Shown: piece by piece, positions 45,030 to 55,451 of the stretch
How positions within the stretch are numbered: position 1 is the first letter of the stretch
How the letters are laid out: each line of letters opens with the position of its first letter
DNA from: Nannochloropsis salina CCMP1776
Taxonomy: Eukaryota > Sar > Eustigmatophyceae > Eustigmatales > Monodopsidaceae
Direction of reading: 5' to 3'
Length of the DNA stretch: 64,000 bases
NCBI GenBank assembly: GCA_004565275.1
Contig: SDOX01000009.1
Location: forward strand, 103,746-167,745
The notes under the pieces: model-generated
Seen by the model: the letters and a program-made list of their open reading frames with translations, nothing else
What the model was told of the DNA's origin: nothing
Databases searched by the model: none
Program-made: the position numbers and the translations under genes

Positions 45030-46900
45030 ATGGGGGCGTCTTGCCTTTGCTGTGCTTGTGTCAGCACGGGCGAAGTAGGTGTGGTTGAGCGGAACTGCAA
45101 GTACAATCGGTTGGGGCTACCGGGTATCACCCTCATGTGTTGGCCGTTCGAGGTAAGAGGGAATGGATAGCTTGTGGAATATAAAGCATGCGAAGAGGGG
45201 CCGCAGACCAAGCACGAGCAAAATTATTTAGGGTAATGTGGGCATGGTCATGTTGTGCTGGGTTTCCTGGCAAGTATGATTCCCTTTGCGTGCCCAAAAT
45301 AGTGCGACGTTCACATGAGATAAGTCGTCCTTGTCTCCTTTCGCCCGCAGGCCATGCAATCTCGAGTATCCTTGCGCATCATGCAGCTAGACATCCGGGC
45401 GGAGACTAAAACCAAAGACAATGTCTTTGTGATGGTGTATATCTCCATCCAGTATCAGGTATAGTTACAATGCTGTATGGGGCTGGCGTGCATCATTTGC
45501 GTGGCTCTGCCAGAATTACAGCGCTGTATGGATATTTCTGGGAACCCATGGCAAGGACTACAATAGCTTTGTCTACGTACAAGCTCACTGTTCGTTACTC
45601 ACACTACCTGCCTTCAAAATGTCCCACCAACGCGCTCTCTTCCTTCTTCCCCACCCCCGACAAGGTCATTCGCGAGAAGGTCTTCGACGCTGTTTACCGC
45701 CTCACGAACCCGCAGGTAAGCCCTGTTTCAAATTTATGCCAATGAGTTTCCTTCTCGATCTCTATCTGATTGTCAAGCCCACATGCCGGCGTATCTGCCG
45801 AGTTGCAGTTTCCTTCGGTCCACTCCATCCCCTGCCCCTTTCCTCCACCTCCCTTTCCCCCTCTCTTCTCCAACTCCTTCACGATTACCCCCAAAGTTAT
45901 GTCTAAGCTTCCTCCGCACTTTCCTTTCCTCGGGCACTACCTCCTTCAGGAACAAATTCGCGCCTACGTCTACGACGTGGTCCGGGCAACCCTGCCCCGC
46001 ATGTTCCTCGACGAAGCCTTCGAGGCCAAAGACGACATTGCGCACGCCGTCAAGGCCTCCCTGCAAACGTGCATGGGCACCTATGGGTACTCGATACTGG
46101 TGAGCGTCTAGATGGCGCTTCTCGCTCTTCTCCTTGCCATGCATGCCTTGTTCATCTGAAAGGGACGGTTTGTGTCACCTCCGACGCTCAAGGATCTCGT
46201 TGCCCACGCCCTCCCTCTCTTGCCTGACTTTTCCTCCCTCGCATGCCTCCCATAGAACGCCCTTGTGACCGATCTGGAACCTGATTTGCGCGTCAAGGCT
46301 GCCATGAACGAGATCAACGCCTCGAAACGCCTGAAGGAAGCTGCCAGGGAGCGGGCGGAAGGGGAGAAGATCGTCCAAGTCAAGATCGCGGAGGCCAACG
46401 CCGAGAGCAAATACCTGTCAGGAGTGGGAGTGGCGAAGCAGCGCAAGGCAATTGTGGACGGCTTGCGCGAGAGCATCCTGGGATTCAGCGGCAACGTGCC
46501 GGGGACAACGGCGAAGGACGTCATGGACCTGATGCTTCTCACGCAGGTAGGGAGGATAGAACGGGAGGGACGAATAGAAAGGGGTAAAAGGGGGGAAAAG
46601 AGGATAAAAAGAGGTGCAAACAGGGACATTCCTGTTTTAAATACGACAGGTATCCCCTCCGTATCGTTTTACAGTGTGTTCCTCTGCATGAAGCGTTGTT
46701 CTGATCGGTCTTTTTCTTCTCCTCCCCGCCAGTACTTCGACATGCTGAACCTGGTGGGTAACAACCCCTCCACCAACACTGTCTTCGTCCCGCACAAACC
46801 TGCCCTAGCGCAGAATGGGGAAGAGGAAGTAGGGGACCAGGTCAGAAATGGGATGTTACAGGCGCAAAGCAGGTTTGCGCACGCGAGGACGGGTCGGTGA
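45030..46900 (+). CDS. Hypersensitive-induced-response (HIR) type SPFH/band-7 protein (296 aa)
   Basis: Six exons join in phase 0: 45030-45152, 45351-45458, 45665-45715, 45950-46099, 46256-46546 and 46733-46900. The N-terminus [11 protein letters not shown] suits myristoylation and palmitoylation, as in plant HIR proteins. The SPFH core is clear: [63 protein letters not shown], then [58 protein letters not shown] and YFDML. The length equals that of plant HIR (about 285-295). These proteins form ring or cage oligomers on the inner face of membranes and organise microdomains; plant members affect immune signalling. Function in algae is unknown. Confidence 0.93.
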
Positions 46901-47802
46901 AAGTGCAATCCCAGGCAAGGGAATGATGACGATGGTGGGGGTCTCGGCGGAAAAGGCGGGAGATAATAGTTTCTAAGAGGATTCACGGATGTGTCCCGGA
47001 ACCAACTAACGGAAAGAGAGGGGTGTCAGCCACTTTCTGTGTTTACATATTTGACAGGATTGGGTTTCGATGAAGGGTGCTAGCAGGAGCATGTCTCTGT
47101 AATTATGTAGTACAGGGGAGCCAAGAAGTATTGAAAGCATGTTTGAGCCCGAAACAATCATCATAATGCCTCCTGGGCACAAAAACGTTCTTCGCTGCTT
47201 CTTCTTTGCTGTACTAGGATTGTCAACCTGGATGCTCTGAGTTGCCTGACGTGAAGTCCGATATTCCCACAAGATGTCTCCGATCCTGTGGTCATCCGCA
47301 TCTCCTTTCGCCCGGGAATCAATTCCGAATGAGGAACTCTACATCGAATCAAAAACCATGAGAAAGGCATCGCCCCCGATCCTCCATTGAGCGAGCGAGA
47401 CGATTGCTGTGACATCCTTTTCTTTGACGCTTTCTTTCCCGCTTGCATCGAGTTTTTTTCTTGCGTTTTGTCTTTCAATTACACATTATCGTCCTATTTT
47501 CTTCTGTCTCAAAAGTTTCCCTATCGACGAGTACAAATCCATGCTGGACTCACAAGTAAGCACTTTGAAAATACACAACATTCCACTTTCCCTATGTACA
47601 CGCGTCGATAAAATCGTCAAGGCCTTCTGGATACTTTGACGGGCCTTCTTGCAGCTTTTCATCGTAATTTTTGCAACAAAGGCCCTATTCTCATGCTTAA
47701 ATCATTTCAAAAATATCACAGGAAGCATGCATGCAACAGCTTTGAAAAGTCCGTGCATGTCTTCCTTACGCCGCTTCCATCCCCTATTCCATGCCCGAAA
47801 TC
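46901..47802. other. Convergent 3' spacer
   Basis: About 900 bp lie between the HIR gene and the La-related gene. Short plus-strand frames around 47387-47640 are low-complexity and hydrophobic, with no domain. Nothing is supported. Confidence 0.5.
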
Positions 47803-49413
47803 CTATTCACTAGCTACCTCCTTCTGCTGGGCTCCATTCAATTTCAGAGCGTCCAGGAGCACCAGCACTTCCCCCGAAGGCCTCGTTCGAGGGAAGTGGA
47901 AACCGTGCGAGCCCGACGGACCTCTGGCCATGATGCCCCCGTTCCGGGTCTTAGGGATAGCCCGTCCCCCCAACGGCCTTGCCGCCCCGGTCCTGGCACC
48001 AGAGTTGAGAGTTGAGAGAGGGGTGGAGGGTAAGGGGGGAGCTACCACCAAATTCTGGACGACGGCCTTGCTGTCAATATGCTTGACAGAAAACGCAACC
48101 CGCTCGCCCACGGCCAACGGTGCCGCATCCGAGTACTGAAAAGAGACAAGCGTTCGTCTCTGGCCTTCCCGTTTGAGGACCCCTCGTACTCCTTTGCCGG
48201 CCGCATCCACCTCGAGCTCAACAATGTGTCCGGTGTGGTCTCCTTCAGGGAGGACAGGAGGCAGGGAGCAAGCCCCAGCCAGGGTAGAGGCGGGACCCCC
48301 GGGACCTGAGCTTCTCCTCGTGGTCGACACTGGCCCTGGGATGCCGCTTGTCTCGCCGCAAGAGCCGCCACTGCCTGTACTTTCTTTTTTGGGACCCTTG
48401 AGCGTCGTCGTCCCTCCCTCCTGAGATGCGTGGAGAATTTCCAACCCTGCCATGGTGGCCACCTGACCCGTCGAAAATCCGTTCAAGAAGGTCACCCGCA
48501 CCGACGAACGCCAGTTGGACTTGGTCCCACTCAAGGTATCTACACACTGAAGTGCACCGACTGGCGCAGCGAATTCGACGAGAGCCTGCTCTCCTTGACA
48601 GGGAGGCTTTTCATCCTTCTCTTTTCCCTCTTCGTCCATCCCTCCCAACTTGACATGCGTGACCTCCCCGAATCGGTCGACAAGAGCACGTACGCTAGCT
48701 TCAGTACTTCCTTCCGGTAAACTCCTGATTTCCACGCACCGAAAGGCCAGGTCTCCCCCAGAGGAGTGATCGACGCGACCGATTTTTTTCCCGTTCTCAC
48801 AGGTGGCCACAGACTTGGAGTGCGCAACAGCCTGGGCCAGCAGGAGGCGCTCCTGGCCGCATATGCTTCCAACGTTCTCAAATACTTGCCTTATTTGTGG
48901 TAAGGACAATAATTTTGTGACCGGAATCGAGCCACTCCGCATGTATTTGGCAACTGTGTAGTTGGTCTTCAAATTCTCCAATGAGAAGAGCGCTTCGATT
49001 GCATGCCTGAGAGATCCTACCAAAGCGGGGTCCCAGGGAGATGAGTCATGCACGGGCAATGACGAACATACGACAGACCGATGAAAGGCAGGCGACGGGT
49101 CGTGACAGTCGTCCACAACCATGGAAGGTGTGTGTTGCAATGGATGAGGCTGGAATTGCGGTGCATAGCGAAAATTAAGCTGCTGCTCGCCTCTTTCTCC
49201 ATTTGACTGGTGGAACTGATAGTGGTGTTGGTTTGAGAACTGATCGGATTGAAGCTGATTTTGGCCTTGATAGTTGTACGACACGGTGGACGGGCTCGGG
49301 GAGGAGGTTGGCTTGGAGGAGGACTGCATGGGCATCCGGGAGGGTATGAAAGGCGGGCATGTCGACCTCAAAGTTGGGCGTTGGCGATCTTTTGAACCCG
49401 TGGAATCGCCCAT
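47803..49413 (-). CDS. La-related RNA-binding protein: La motif, RRM and cold-shock-like domain (536 aa)
   Basis: A Gln/Ser/Pro-rich disordered N-terminus (residues 1-125) precedes a La motif at about 133-212 (IEALFSLENLKTNYTVAKYM, GSIPVTKLLSLPQIRQV). An RRM follows at about 226-310 (CVEIRSLPEGSTEASVRALV, FGEVTHVKL). The La motif next to an RRM, without the La-specific C-terminal parts, fits LARP6 best. Residues 394-457 (GHIVELEVDAAGKGVRGVLK, then LAVGERVAFSV and AVVQNL) look like a cold-shock/OB-fold domain of the UNR kind. The C-terminus is Gly/Arg-rich. LARP6 proteins bind mRNA stem-loops or UTRs and control translation. Single exon. The cold-shock assignment is by eye and is the weaker part. 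Confidence 0.75.
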   Translation of the reverse strand: MGDSTGSKDRQRPTLRSTCPPFIPSRMPMQSSSKPTSSPSPSTVSYNYQGQNQLQSDQFSNQHHYQFHQSNGERGEQQLNFRYAPQFQPHPLQHTPSMVVDDCHDPSPAFHRSVVCSSLPVHDSSPWDPALVGSLRHAIEALFSLENLKTNYTVAKYMRSGSIPVTKLLSLPQIRQVFENVGSICGQERLLLAQAVAHSKSVATCENGKKIGRVDHSSGGDLAFRCVEIRSLPEGSTEASVRALVDRFGEVTHVKLGGMDEEGKEKDEKPPCQGEQALVEFAAPVGALQCVDTLSGTKSNWRSSVRVTFLNGFSTGQVATMAGLEILHASQEGGTTTLKGPKKESTGSGGSCGETSGIPGPVSTTRRSSGPGGPASTLAGACSLPPVLPEGDHTGHIVELEVDAAGKGVRGVLKREGQRRTLVSFQYSDAAPLAVGERVAFSVKHIDSKAVVQNLVVAPPLPSTPLSTLNSGARTGAARPLGGRAIPKTRNGGIMARGPSGSHGFHFPRTRPSGEVLVLLDALKLNGAQQKEVASE

Positions 49414-49978
49414 GACGCTCGGTAGGGAAGGCTTGCTGTGTCGTGATTGCAGTGAAAGCGCCTTTTAGTAAAGTGGGAGGGAGGAAGGGGGGGCGCCAGG
49501 AAAGGAAGGGGCCAGGACCACGGGCGAGAGCTAGGAACTCAGGCGAACGCCATGCCTGCGGGCTTTACTGCTACCCTGGACACTTTATAATCGTCAGCAC
49601 ACCAAGGGGAAAAAATACTTTCAAACAGCGTGGCGGGACAATTGAAACATTCCCGCTTCGCCGGCACGTGGTGTCGCCTCCTCGCGAAGGAGGAGGCAAG
49701 AAGAGGCAGGGGCATTGCACATGGCTCTATATTCCGTAGTGGGCCCTCGCTGTTCCTGCACTCCTGCATGGGGAGACGTCGCTGATCGCATGACATATTC
49801 GGTGCAACATGCCGGCCATGTCCAAGGCCACATGTCTTCAAGAGAGTGCGTATCAGAAGGAGAGGAGGTACATTGTATGATTTACTCGCCTATTGCTCGG
49901 CCATCATTTCCACCTGTTCGTCGTATCTTGTTGATACAATTTCTTTTTCTTTTCACCTTGCACACATCTACCCACAGT
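49414..49978. promoter_or_regulatory. Bidirectional spacer between La-related gene and enoyl-CoA hydratase
   Basis: These genes start back to back about 565 bp apart. The sequence ACCCACAG ends two bases before the hydratase ATG and may be the acceptor of a 5' UTR intron. Confidence 0.4.
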
Positions 49979-50875
49979 ATGCTGGCCCGCTCCATCCTTT
50001 GTCGTCCTGCCGTTAGGTATAGTTTGACGACCTCAATCCCCTGCCTGCGGACAAACTGTCAAATGTCGTTGATGTCTACAGCCCCGGCAGGGAAATGGGA
50101 AAAGGAATACGACTTCATACTGGCGGAAAAGAAGGGCAAAGTTGCTCTTCTGACCCTGAACCGGCCCAAGGCCTTGAATGCCCTGTGCAACGGCATCATC
50201 CAAGACCTCATCGATGCCACCACGGCCATCGCGGCTGACGACACTGTCGGTGCGATCGTTCTGACCGGCTCGACGAAAGCTTTCGCTGCTGGTGCGGACA
50301 TAAAGGAAATGAAAGACAAGTCATTCGTGCAGGCCTTTAGCTCGAATATGTTTGCAGAATGGGGTCACATTGCCCGGGTAACCAAGCCGATCGTGGCGGC
50401 TGTCAATGGTTATGCTCTAGGAGGGGGTTGTGAGCTGATGATGATGTCAGACATCGTTATCGCCGGAGAGAACGCCAAGTTTGGACAACCTGAGATCACG
50501 CTGGGGGTGATTCCTGGATGCGGAGGGACGCAGCGCCTGGTCCGGGCGATAGGGAAGAGCAAGGCGATGGAGTTGGTGTTGACAGGCGGAATGATAGACG
50601 CGCTGCAGGCGGAGAGAGATGGCCTCGTGTCAAAGGTGGTGCCCACCGAGAAAACCGTCGACGTGGCCCTGGAAATGGCGACCAAGATCGCCTCCTTTTC
50701 CTTGCCTGTGGCGGCGGCCGCCAAGGAGACTGTGAACGCGGCATTCGAACTCAATTTGGCGGAGGGCTTGCGGTTCGAGCGGCGGATTTTCCACAGCCTC
50801 TTCGCCCTCCAGGACCAAAAAGAGGGAATGACAGCCTTCGTGGAGAAAAGGAAGCCCACGTTCACGAATACGTAA
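49979..50875 (+). CDS. ECHS1: Mitochondrial enoyl-CoA hydratase (short-chain, 298 aa)
   Basis: The start at 49979 ([20 protein letters not shown]) gives an Arg-rich mitochondrial presequence and a length close to the animal and plant enzymes (about 290). The crotonase fold is clear: [26 protein letters not shown] (the A-AGADIKEM oxyanion-hole block), [18 protein letters not shown] and [20 protein letters not shown]. Both catalytic glutamates are present, in GGCELMMM and GQPEITLG. The enzyme hydrates 2-trans-enoyl-CoA in beta-oxidation and in valine/isoleucine breakdown. The next gene, convergent with it, encodes the E1-alpha subunit of branched-chain keto-acid dehydrogenase, which acts upstream in the same pathway. 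Confidence 0.95.
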   Translation: MLARSILCRPAVRYSLTTSIPCLRTNCQMSLMSTAPAGKWEKEYDFILAEKKGKVALLTLNRPKALNALCNGIIQDLIDATTAIAADDTVGAIVLTGSTKAFAAGADIKEMKDKSFVQAFSSNMFAEWGHIARVTKPIVAAVNGYALGGGCELMMMSDIVIAGENAKFGQPEITLGVIPGCGGTQRLVRAIGKSKAMELVLTGGMIDALQAERDGLVSKVVPTEKTVDVALEMATKIASFSLPVAAAAKETVNAAFELNLAEGLRFERRIFHSLFALQDQKEGMTAFVEKRKPTFTNT

Positions 50876-51510
50876 GCGCCAACGGAGGAAGTAGGAAAAA
50901 AGAGATGGCAAAATGGATGCTAGCGTCAGAAGGAAAGTGTGGGGTGGACGGGTGCGACGAGACGTGCGGGGGAGGCACGGAAAAGCAGGGAAAAGGAGGA
51001 TACATGCATGCGATACTGCAGGCACAGGCCCCGATGATGTGAGCACGGTGAGAAAAAACAAAGGGTTCGAGCATGTCGCGCAGGGTCTACCGTGAGGATG
51101 GGGACTGAAGGGATCCTTTTCACAGCCCACGAGCAGCGAAGCCTCTGCCAGGCGCGTGGGAGGGACCTCACGGCAGGCTGGAAAAATGGCAACGACAATG
51201 CCCGATTTCTTTGGTCACAGCAAGCATTGTCTCACCTATGGACAGGATTGCACGATGGTGTTATCGACAATCTGATTATGCACATGATACATTCCACCTA
51301 TACTCGCTCCTATCCCTCCGAGGCTTTCCCTCTTTGACAGCTATTGCCTTTTACCACTCCTTCGCCACACCTTGCATCCATACTGCATTCGAAATCTTCT
51401 CCCTCCTCCCACTGTGTCCAACCCAAGCGTTGATACAGCCCCATGCTACACTTCTCGGCAATGTCTCTCCATCCGTCCCGTCCCATTTCCTCCCCCACTG
51501 TGGAACCCGC
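50876..51510. other. Convergent 3' spacer
   Basis: About 635 bp lie between the hydratase and the BCKDH E1-alpha gene. No gene is supported. Confidence 0.5.
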
Positions 51511-53100
51511 TCAGTGCCCCTTCCCCGTGCCCTCTTTGTACACATCCGGGTATTTTTCAACGTGATCCCGCAGTCCCGCCTCCTGTTCGCGCAAATGCCA
51601 GGGCTTCTCCCGGTACACATCTTCGAACAAAGCCTCCATTCCTGGTTTTGGCTTCACTTCCGCACGCTCCAGAGCCCGCAACACCGCCATCCGCTCCTCA
51701 TCTCGCAGTTGGACTTCGTCTTCTTCCGACCACCACCCTTTCCCCTCCATCCAGGCCCGAAACCGGCGGAGGGGATCCTCCTGTCCGTGCCACTGTTTAA
51801 TCTCCGATAAGGACCGGTAGCGCGTGGAGTCGTCCGAGGTCGAGTGGTGCCCCACGCGATAGGTCATGGCCTCCACCAACACGGGCTTTCCCTCCCGGAC
51901 GCACACCTCCCGAGCCGCCTGACAGGCATGATACACGGCCAAGACGTCGTTCCCGTCCACCCTCAGGGCATGCATGCCGTAGCCGGGGGCGCGGGAGACG
52001 ACACCATCCCCACGAAATTGCTCTTTGACGGGCGTGCTGATCGCGTACCCGTTGTTGCGACAGAAGAACAACACGGGGGCTTGCAAGGTGGCGGCGAAAT
52101 TAAGGGCCGCGTGGAAGTCGCCCTCGCTCGCGGCCCCTTCCCCGAAGAAACATATGACACAGCGTTTGTCTTCCGCCGACTTGGAAGCGTCCTCGAGCTT
52201 GATCCCGTAGGCCGCCCCCACCGCGTGGGGGATCTGGGTGGCGAGCGGGGAAGAAATGGTCTGGAAGTGCAAGGCGGCCGTGCCGTAGTGGATGGGCATC
52301 TGCCGGCCTTTCCCCAGGTCGTCCCGGTTGGAGAAGCATTGGTCCGCAAACTGATCGAGGGTGAACCCGCGCCACATCAAGACCCCGCCCTCCCGGTACT
52401 GGGCCAAGACCGGGTCCTCAGGCCGGAGGGCGGCGGCACTGCCCACGTGTGTGGCTTCCTCCCCCGTACAGGTGATGTAGAAGGAAATCCGACCTTGCCG
52501 CTGCGCGTTGTAGAAAATGGTGTCCATGGCTTGCAGCCGTACCATCGTGTGGTACATGCGGCGGACAACAGCTTGGTCAAGGTCGGGAACGAGAGCCCCG
52601 GAACGCACACGGCCGTCCGTCTCGAGCACCCGGTATACAGGCCAGACCACATGCTCTTCGGGGGCAACCACGTGAAGCGAGGAGGTGAAAGGAATCCCCT
52701 CGGGCGGTGCGCCGGGAAAGTCACCGTGAGAAGCCTCTGTTGGAGGGAGGACGGAAGACTGCGGCGGTGCAGCCGACGATGCTGTCCGTTGCGACGCCAT
52801 GCCATCAAATCCCTCTCCCTCATGCTTCGAAGGCACGGTGCTTGAGAGCTCTATGGAGCCGGAGTCATCGGCGGGTACAGCTTCGGCGGTGGAGCGTGAC
52901 TGACGCGGGTTCGGTGTAGGTTGTAGACTAAGCAATCGGCGTCCACACCCAGGCCTCGAGCCCCGGTGACCATGTTGCATCCCTGCGGCTGATGAATTCA
53001 GCCTACGCAGCCCCCACTGTGACTGTATGGCAAATGCATGCTGGCTTAAAATGTACCGCAGCGGGCGACAGTACATTTTGGGTGCCCTATGTACGCCCAA
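51511..53100 (-). CDS. BCKDHA: Branched-chain 2-oxo-acid dehydrogenase E1-alpha subunit (529 aa)
   Basis: A basic, Ser-rich N-terminus of about 120 residues suits mitochondrial import (start at 53100, or 53076 at MYCRPLRY). The E1-alpha core follows: MVRLQAMDTIFYNAQRQGRI, ITCTGEEATHVGSAAAL, PVLAQYREGGVLMWRGF, then the thiamine-diphosphate motif GEGAASEGDFHAALNFAA with FFCRNNGYAIST. The phosphorylation loop YRVGHHSTSDDSTRYRS is intact; in animals the first serine of this loop is the site used by the regulatory kinase. Together with E1-beta the subunit decarboxylates the keto acids of Leu, Ile and Val in mitochondria. Single exon. It faces mitochondrial enoyl-CoA hydratase tail-to-tail. Confidence 0.95.
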   Translation of the reverse strand: MGVHRAPKMYCRPLRYILSQHAFAIQSQWGLRRLNSSAAGMQHGHRGSRPGCGRRLLSLQPTPNPRQSRSTAEAVPADDSGSIELSSTVPSKHEGEGFDGMASQRTASSAAPPQSSVLPPTEASHGDFPGAPPEGIPFTSSLHVVAPEEHVVWPVYRVLETDGRVRSGALVPDLDQAVVRRMYHTMVRLQAMDTIFYNAQRQGRISFYITCTGEEATHVGSAAALRPEDPVLAQYREGGVLMWRGFTLDQFADQCFSNRDDLGKGRQMPIHYGTAALHFQTISSPLATQIPHAVGAAYGIKLEDASKSAEDKRCVICFFGEGAASEGDFHAALNFAATLQAPVLFFCRNNGYAISTPVKEQFRGDGVVSRAPGYGMHALRVDGNDVLAVYHACQAAREVCVREGKPVLVEAMTYRVGHHSTSDDSTRYRSLSEIKQWHGQEDPLRRFRAWMEGKGWWSEEDEVQLRDEERMAVLRALERAEVKPKPGMEALFEDVYREKPWHLREQEAGLRDHVEKYPDVYKEGTGKGH

Positions 53101-53589
53101 GACTTGACACCAGAACCTGTTCCACGATGTGTCGGAAGTGGAAAAGGTTCGTGTGAAACATCATTCTTGTGTCACGACCATCACAAGGACTCCCAGAGCG
53201 CACGAGTTACCGTCCCACTGTCGAGTAGGTCTGTGTACTTGACAGATATTGGGGGTCAGACACGCAATGGCAGGACAGAGAGCGGAACCCGGGTTTTCCC
53301 CCCTACCCCCCTGCCCTCGGCGATTTCAAGTTCATGTCACCAAACCGACACACAGTGGCAAGTCGAACGGGGCACTCGATCCTTGCCTCCGCCGAGGATT
53401 GCCAGGCCTTGCACACGCCTGGGGCTTCGTAAATTCGAAGCGTCTCGTTTCTCGTGTGGAAGCACGCATCCCCGTCAGTGCACGCAGAGCTGCCCTCCCC
53501 TTGTTAAAGCAACGAGACTATGAGTTCATCCACTTAGCTAGCAATCAACTCCCTTCTGCTCGATCCATTCCCTTCCGCATCCCTAGGCC
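53101..53589. promoter_or_regulatory. Bidirectional spacer between BCKDHA and coiled-coil membrane protein
   Basis: About 490 bp lie between two divergent starts. No specific element is called. Confidence 0.4.
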
Positions 53590-55215
53590 ATGCACGTGGG
53601 GAGCCTTTTGGCATGGCTGACGCTCTTGTGCTGCTGTTATAGTTGTCGCCTGGCTTATGTGACATCCCCCCTTACCCGAGGACGGGGCCACGGGCAGCGG
53701 ACGGTGACTATTACCCCGCAACGGCCCGTGCCTTTTCTATTGCAACCGCAGACAAACTATCCTTGCGCCACGCTTTCTGCCCGTCGTTCTTCTTTCCCCG
53801 TATTTTCATCCTTTTCGTCCTTCTTTGCCGAGCGGGCTGGAGTGAACGCGACGACCAGCGGGGATAACTTGGCATATGAACTGCGCCTTCTGGAGCTAGA
53901 AAGTCGGCTCTTGAAATTGGAGGGAATCACGGGGCGGACGGCTAGTTCAGGCGGTGGTGGGGCAAGCGGGGGGAAAAAACGTGGGGGGAACGTGCAAGGT
54001 GCAACGGGCACCGGCAGCAGCGCTTTCAACCACATTCTTCCAGACGGGGAGCAGCTGTTGTTGGGCTGCACGTTCGCCGGGGCCGTGCTCGGCTTGTTCG
54101 TGGGCCGCGCCTTGTTCAACCGACAAATGTACCTGGGCAGTGTAGGGGGTGCTGTTTTGGGCGTGCATTTTTTCAACAAGGAAGGGAACTTCGGGGCCTG
54201 TATCCGGGCCCTGGGGAAGCTGGTGCTCTACGCCTGCGACCGGTTGGCCTACGCCTGGTCCGAGCTCAAGTTCAATTGGAAGGCCTGGAGGGTGTACGAG
54301 CGGAGCTTCAAGAAGCTGGAGAGCCTGGACAAGGAGATGCAGGTGTCGAAGAAGATCAAGGCGTGGGACCAGCAGTACCAGGTGTCCACCAACCTGAACG
54401 GGTGGTGGCGGAAGTTCCAAACCTCGGCCAAGGGCCTGGAGGAGAGCTTGAAGGAGCAGGCGGTCTACTGGCAGCGCACCCAGCGGCTCAGGGACGAGCA
54501 GCGGCAAGCGCAGATGATCCACCAGGAGATTCAGCGGCAGCAGGAGAGGGAGCGGGTCCGGCAAAACGGGGGGGGGGTAAGCGGAGGGGCCTTTCAATCC
54601 ACCAGCGTCGAGACCGAGGCACCGGCGTCGCTTCGACGCGAGTCGGAGCAAGGCGAAGGAGCGCGGGGCCGGGGTCGAGGGGATGGCGTGCCTCTGACCG
54701 CGCAGGGTCCTAGGCCCGGAGCCGGGGGCGGGTGGTCCGCCCCTCGAGCACAGGCCTCCGCCCTTGCCCCTGCCAGTGGCCCCCAGCCGGCTTCCCACCC
54801 CTCCCATCCCGGCACCTCCCCACCTTTCCATTTCTCTTCTACCTCGTCTCGCCAGGGCCTCGACACGCCGGGGGCAGTGGGAGGTCCGGGCGGGCGCCCT
54901 CCCCCTTCTTCCTCCCCGCGCCTCGCCTTTGAGTTCAACCGTTTCGTCAAGAGCCTCGGTGGAGCCACGAGCGGCATCTCTCGCTCCTCCAATCCCGCGG
55001 CCTCTCCCGTACCTTCGCCTTCCTCCCCCGCCTCTCCTCCTTCCCTCACTGTAAATAGCATCGAGGGACTCGAGGGCCGGGTGTGGTCCATGGATGCTGG
55101 TGCCCCGCCGCCCCACGTGGACGAGCGTGAGCCGTTCAATCTGTCCTCCCCCTCTTTGGGAAGTGGCGGTGTGGAAAAGAAAGGTTGGGAGGGCGGGAGC
55201 GAAGTAAACATGTAA
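53590..55215 (+). CDS. Signal-peptide, two-TM, coiled-coil protein of unknown function (541 aa)
   Basis: The N-terminus is a signal peptide (MHVGSLLAWLTLLCCCYSC, then RLAYVTSP). The next 60 residues are rich in Arg, Ser, Thr and Pro like a transit peptide, so plastid import is possible; the residue after the likely cleavage site is Tyr. A Gly-rich linker leads to two short hydrophobic segments (LLLGCTFAGAVLGLFVGRAL and YLGSVGGAVLGVHFF), both with GxxxG-like spacing. A Trp-rich helical region follows (AYAWSELKFNWKAWRVYERS, then KAWDQQYQVSTNLNGWWRKF), then a Gln/Arg/Glu coiled coil. The last 200 residues are Pro/Ser/Gly-rich and disordered. I recognise no family. A membrane-shaping or tethering role in the plastid envelope is a guess. 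Confidence 0.6.
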   Translation: MHVGSLLAWLTLLCCCYSCRLAYVTSPLTRGRGHGQRTVTITPQRPVPFLLQPQTNYPCATLSARRSSFPVFSSFSSFFAERAGVNATTSGDNLAYELRLLELESRLLKLEGITGRTASSGGGGASGGKKRGGNVQGATGTGSSAFNHILPDGEQLLLGCTFAGAVLGLFVGRALFNRQMYLGSVGGAVLGVHFFNKEGNFGACIRALGKLVLYACDRLAYAWSELKFNWKAWRVYERSFKKLESLDKEMQVSKKIKAWDQQYQVSTNLNGWWRKFQTSAKGLEESLKEQAVYWQRTQRLRDEQRQAQMIHQEIQRQQERERVRQNGGGVSGGAFQSTSVETEAPASLRRESEQGEGARGRGRGDGVPLTAQGPRPGAGGGWSAPRAQASALAPASGPQPASHPSHPGTSPPFHFSSTSSRQGLDTPGAVGGPGGRPPPSSSPRLAFEFNRFVKSLGGATSGISRSSNPAASPVPSPSSPASPPSLTVNSIEGLEGRVWSMDAGAPPPHVDEREPFNLSSPSLGSGGVEKKGWEGGSEVNM

Positions 55216-55451
55216 AGGAGGGGGGTCTCGGCAAGGGGGGCGGCGTGCTCATAGGGCTGTGCTAGGAGGGAGGAAAGACACGACGGCGCTGTCGGCGTTT
55301 AGCCCACGGCCTTTGCCAACAAGGAAATGGAAAAGTGTCATGCTAGGGCTCCGTAAACTCTTTTTAATTTACTGCTCAAGGGCGTGTGAGAGCGCATTCT
55401 TATGCGCGCCACGTGGCCGCCCTCCTGAGGGGTGAGAAGCCCTCCGCTTTG

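Noticed and set aside
47387-47640. Hydrophobic short plus-strand frames
   Set aside because: They are pyrimidine-rich 3' spacer sequence read as Phe/Leu/Ser; no homology is recognised.
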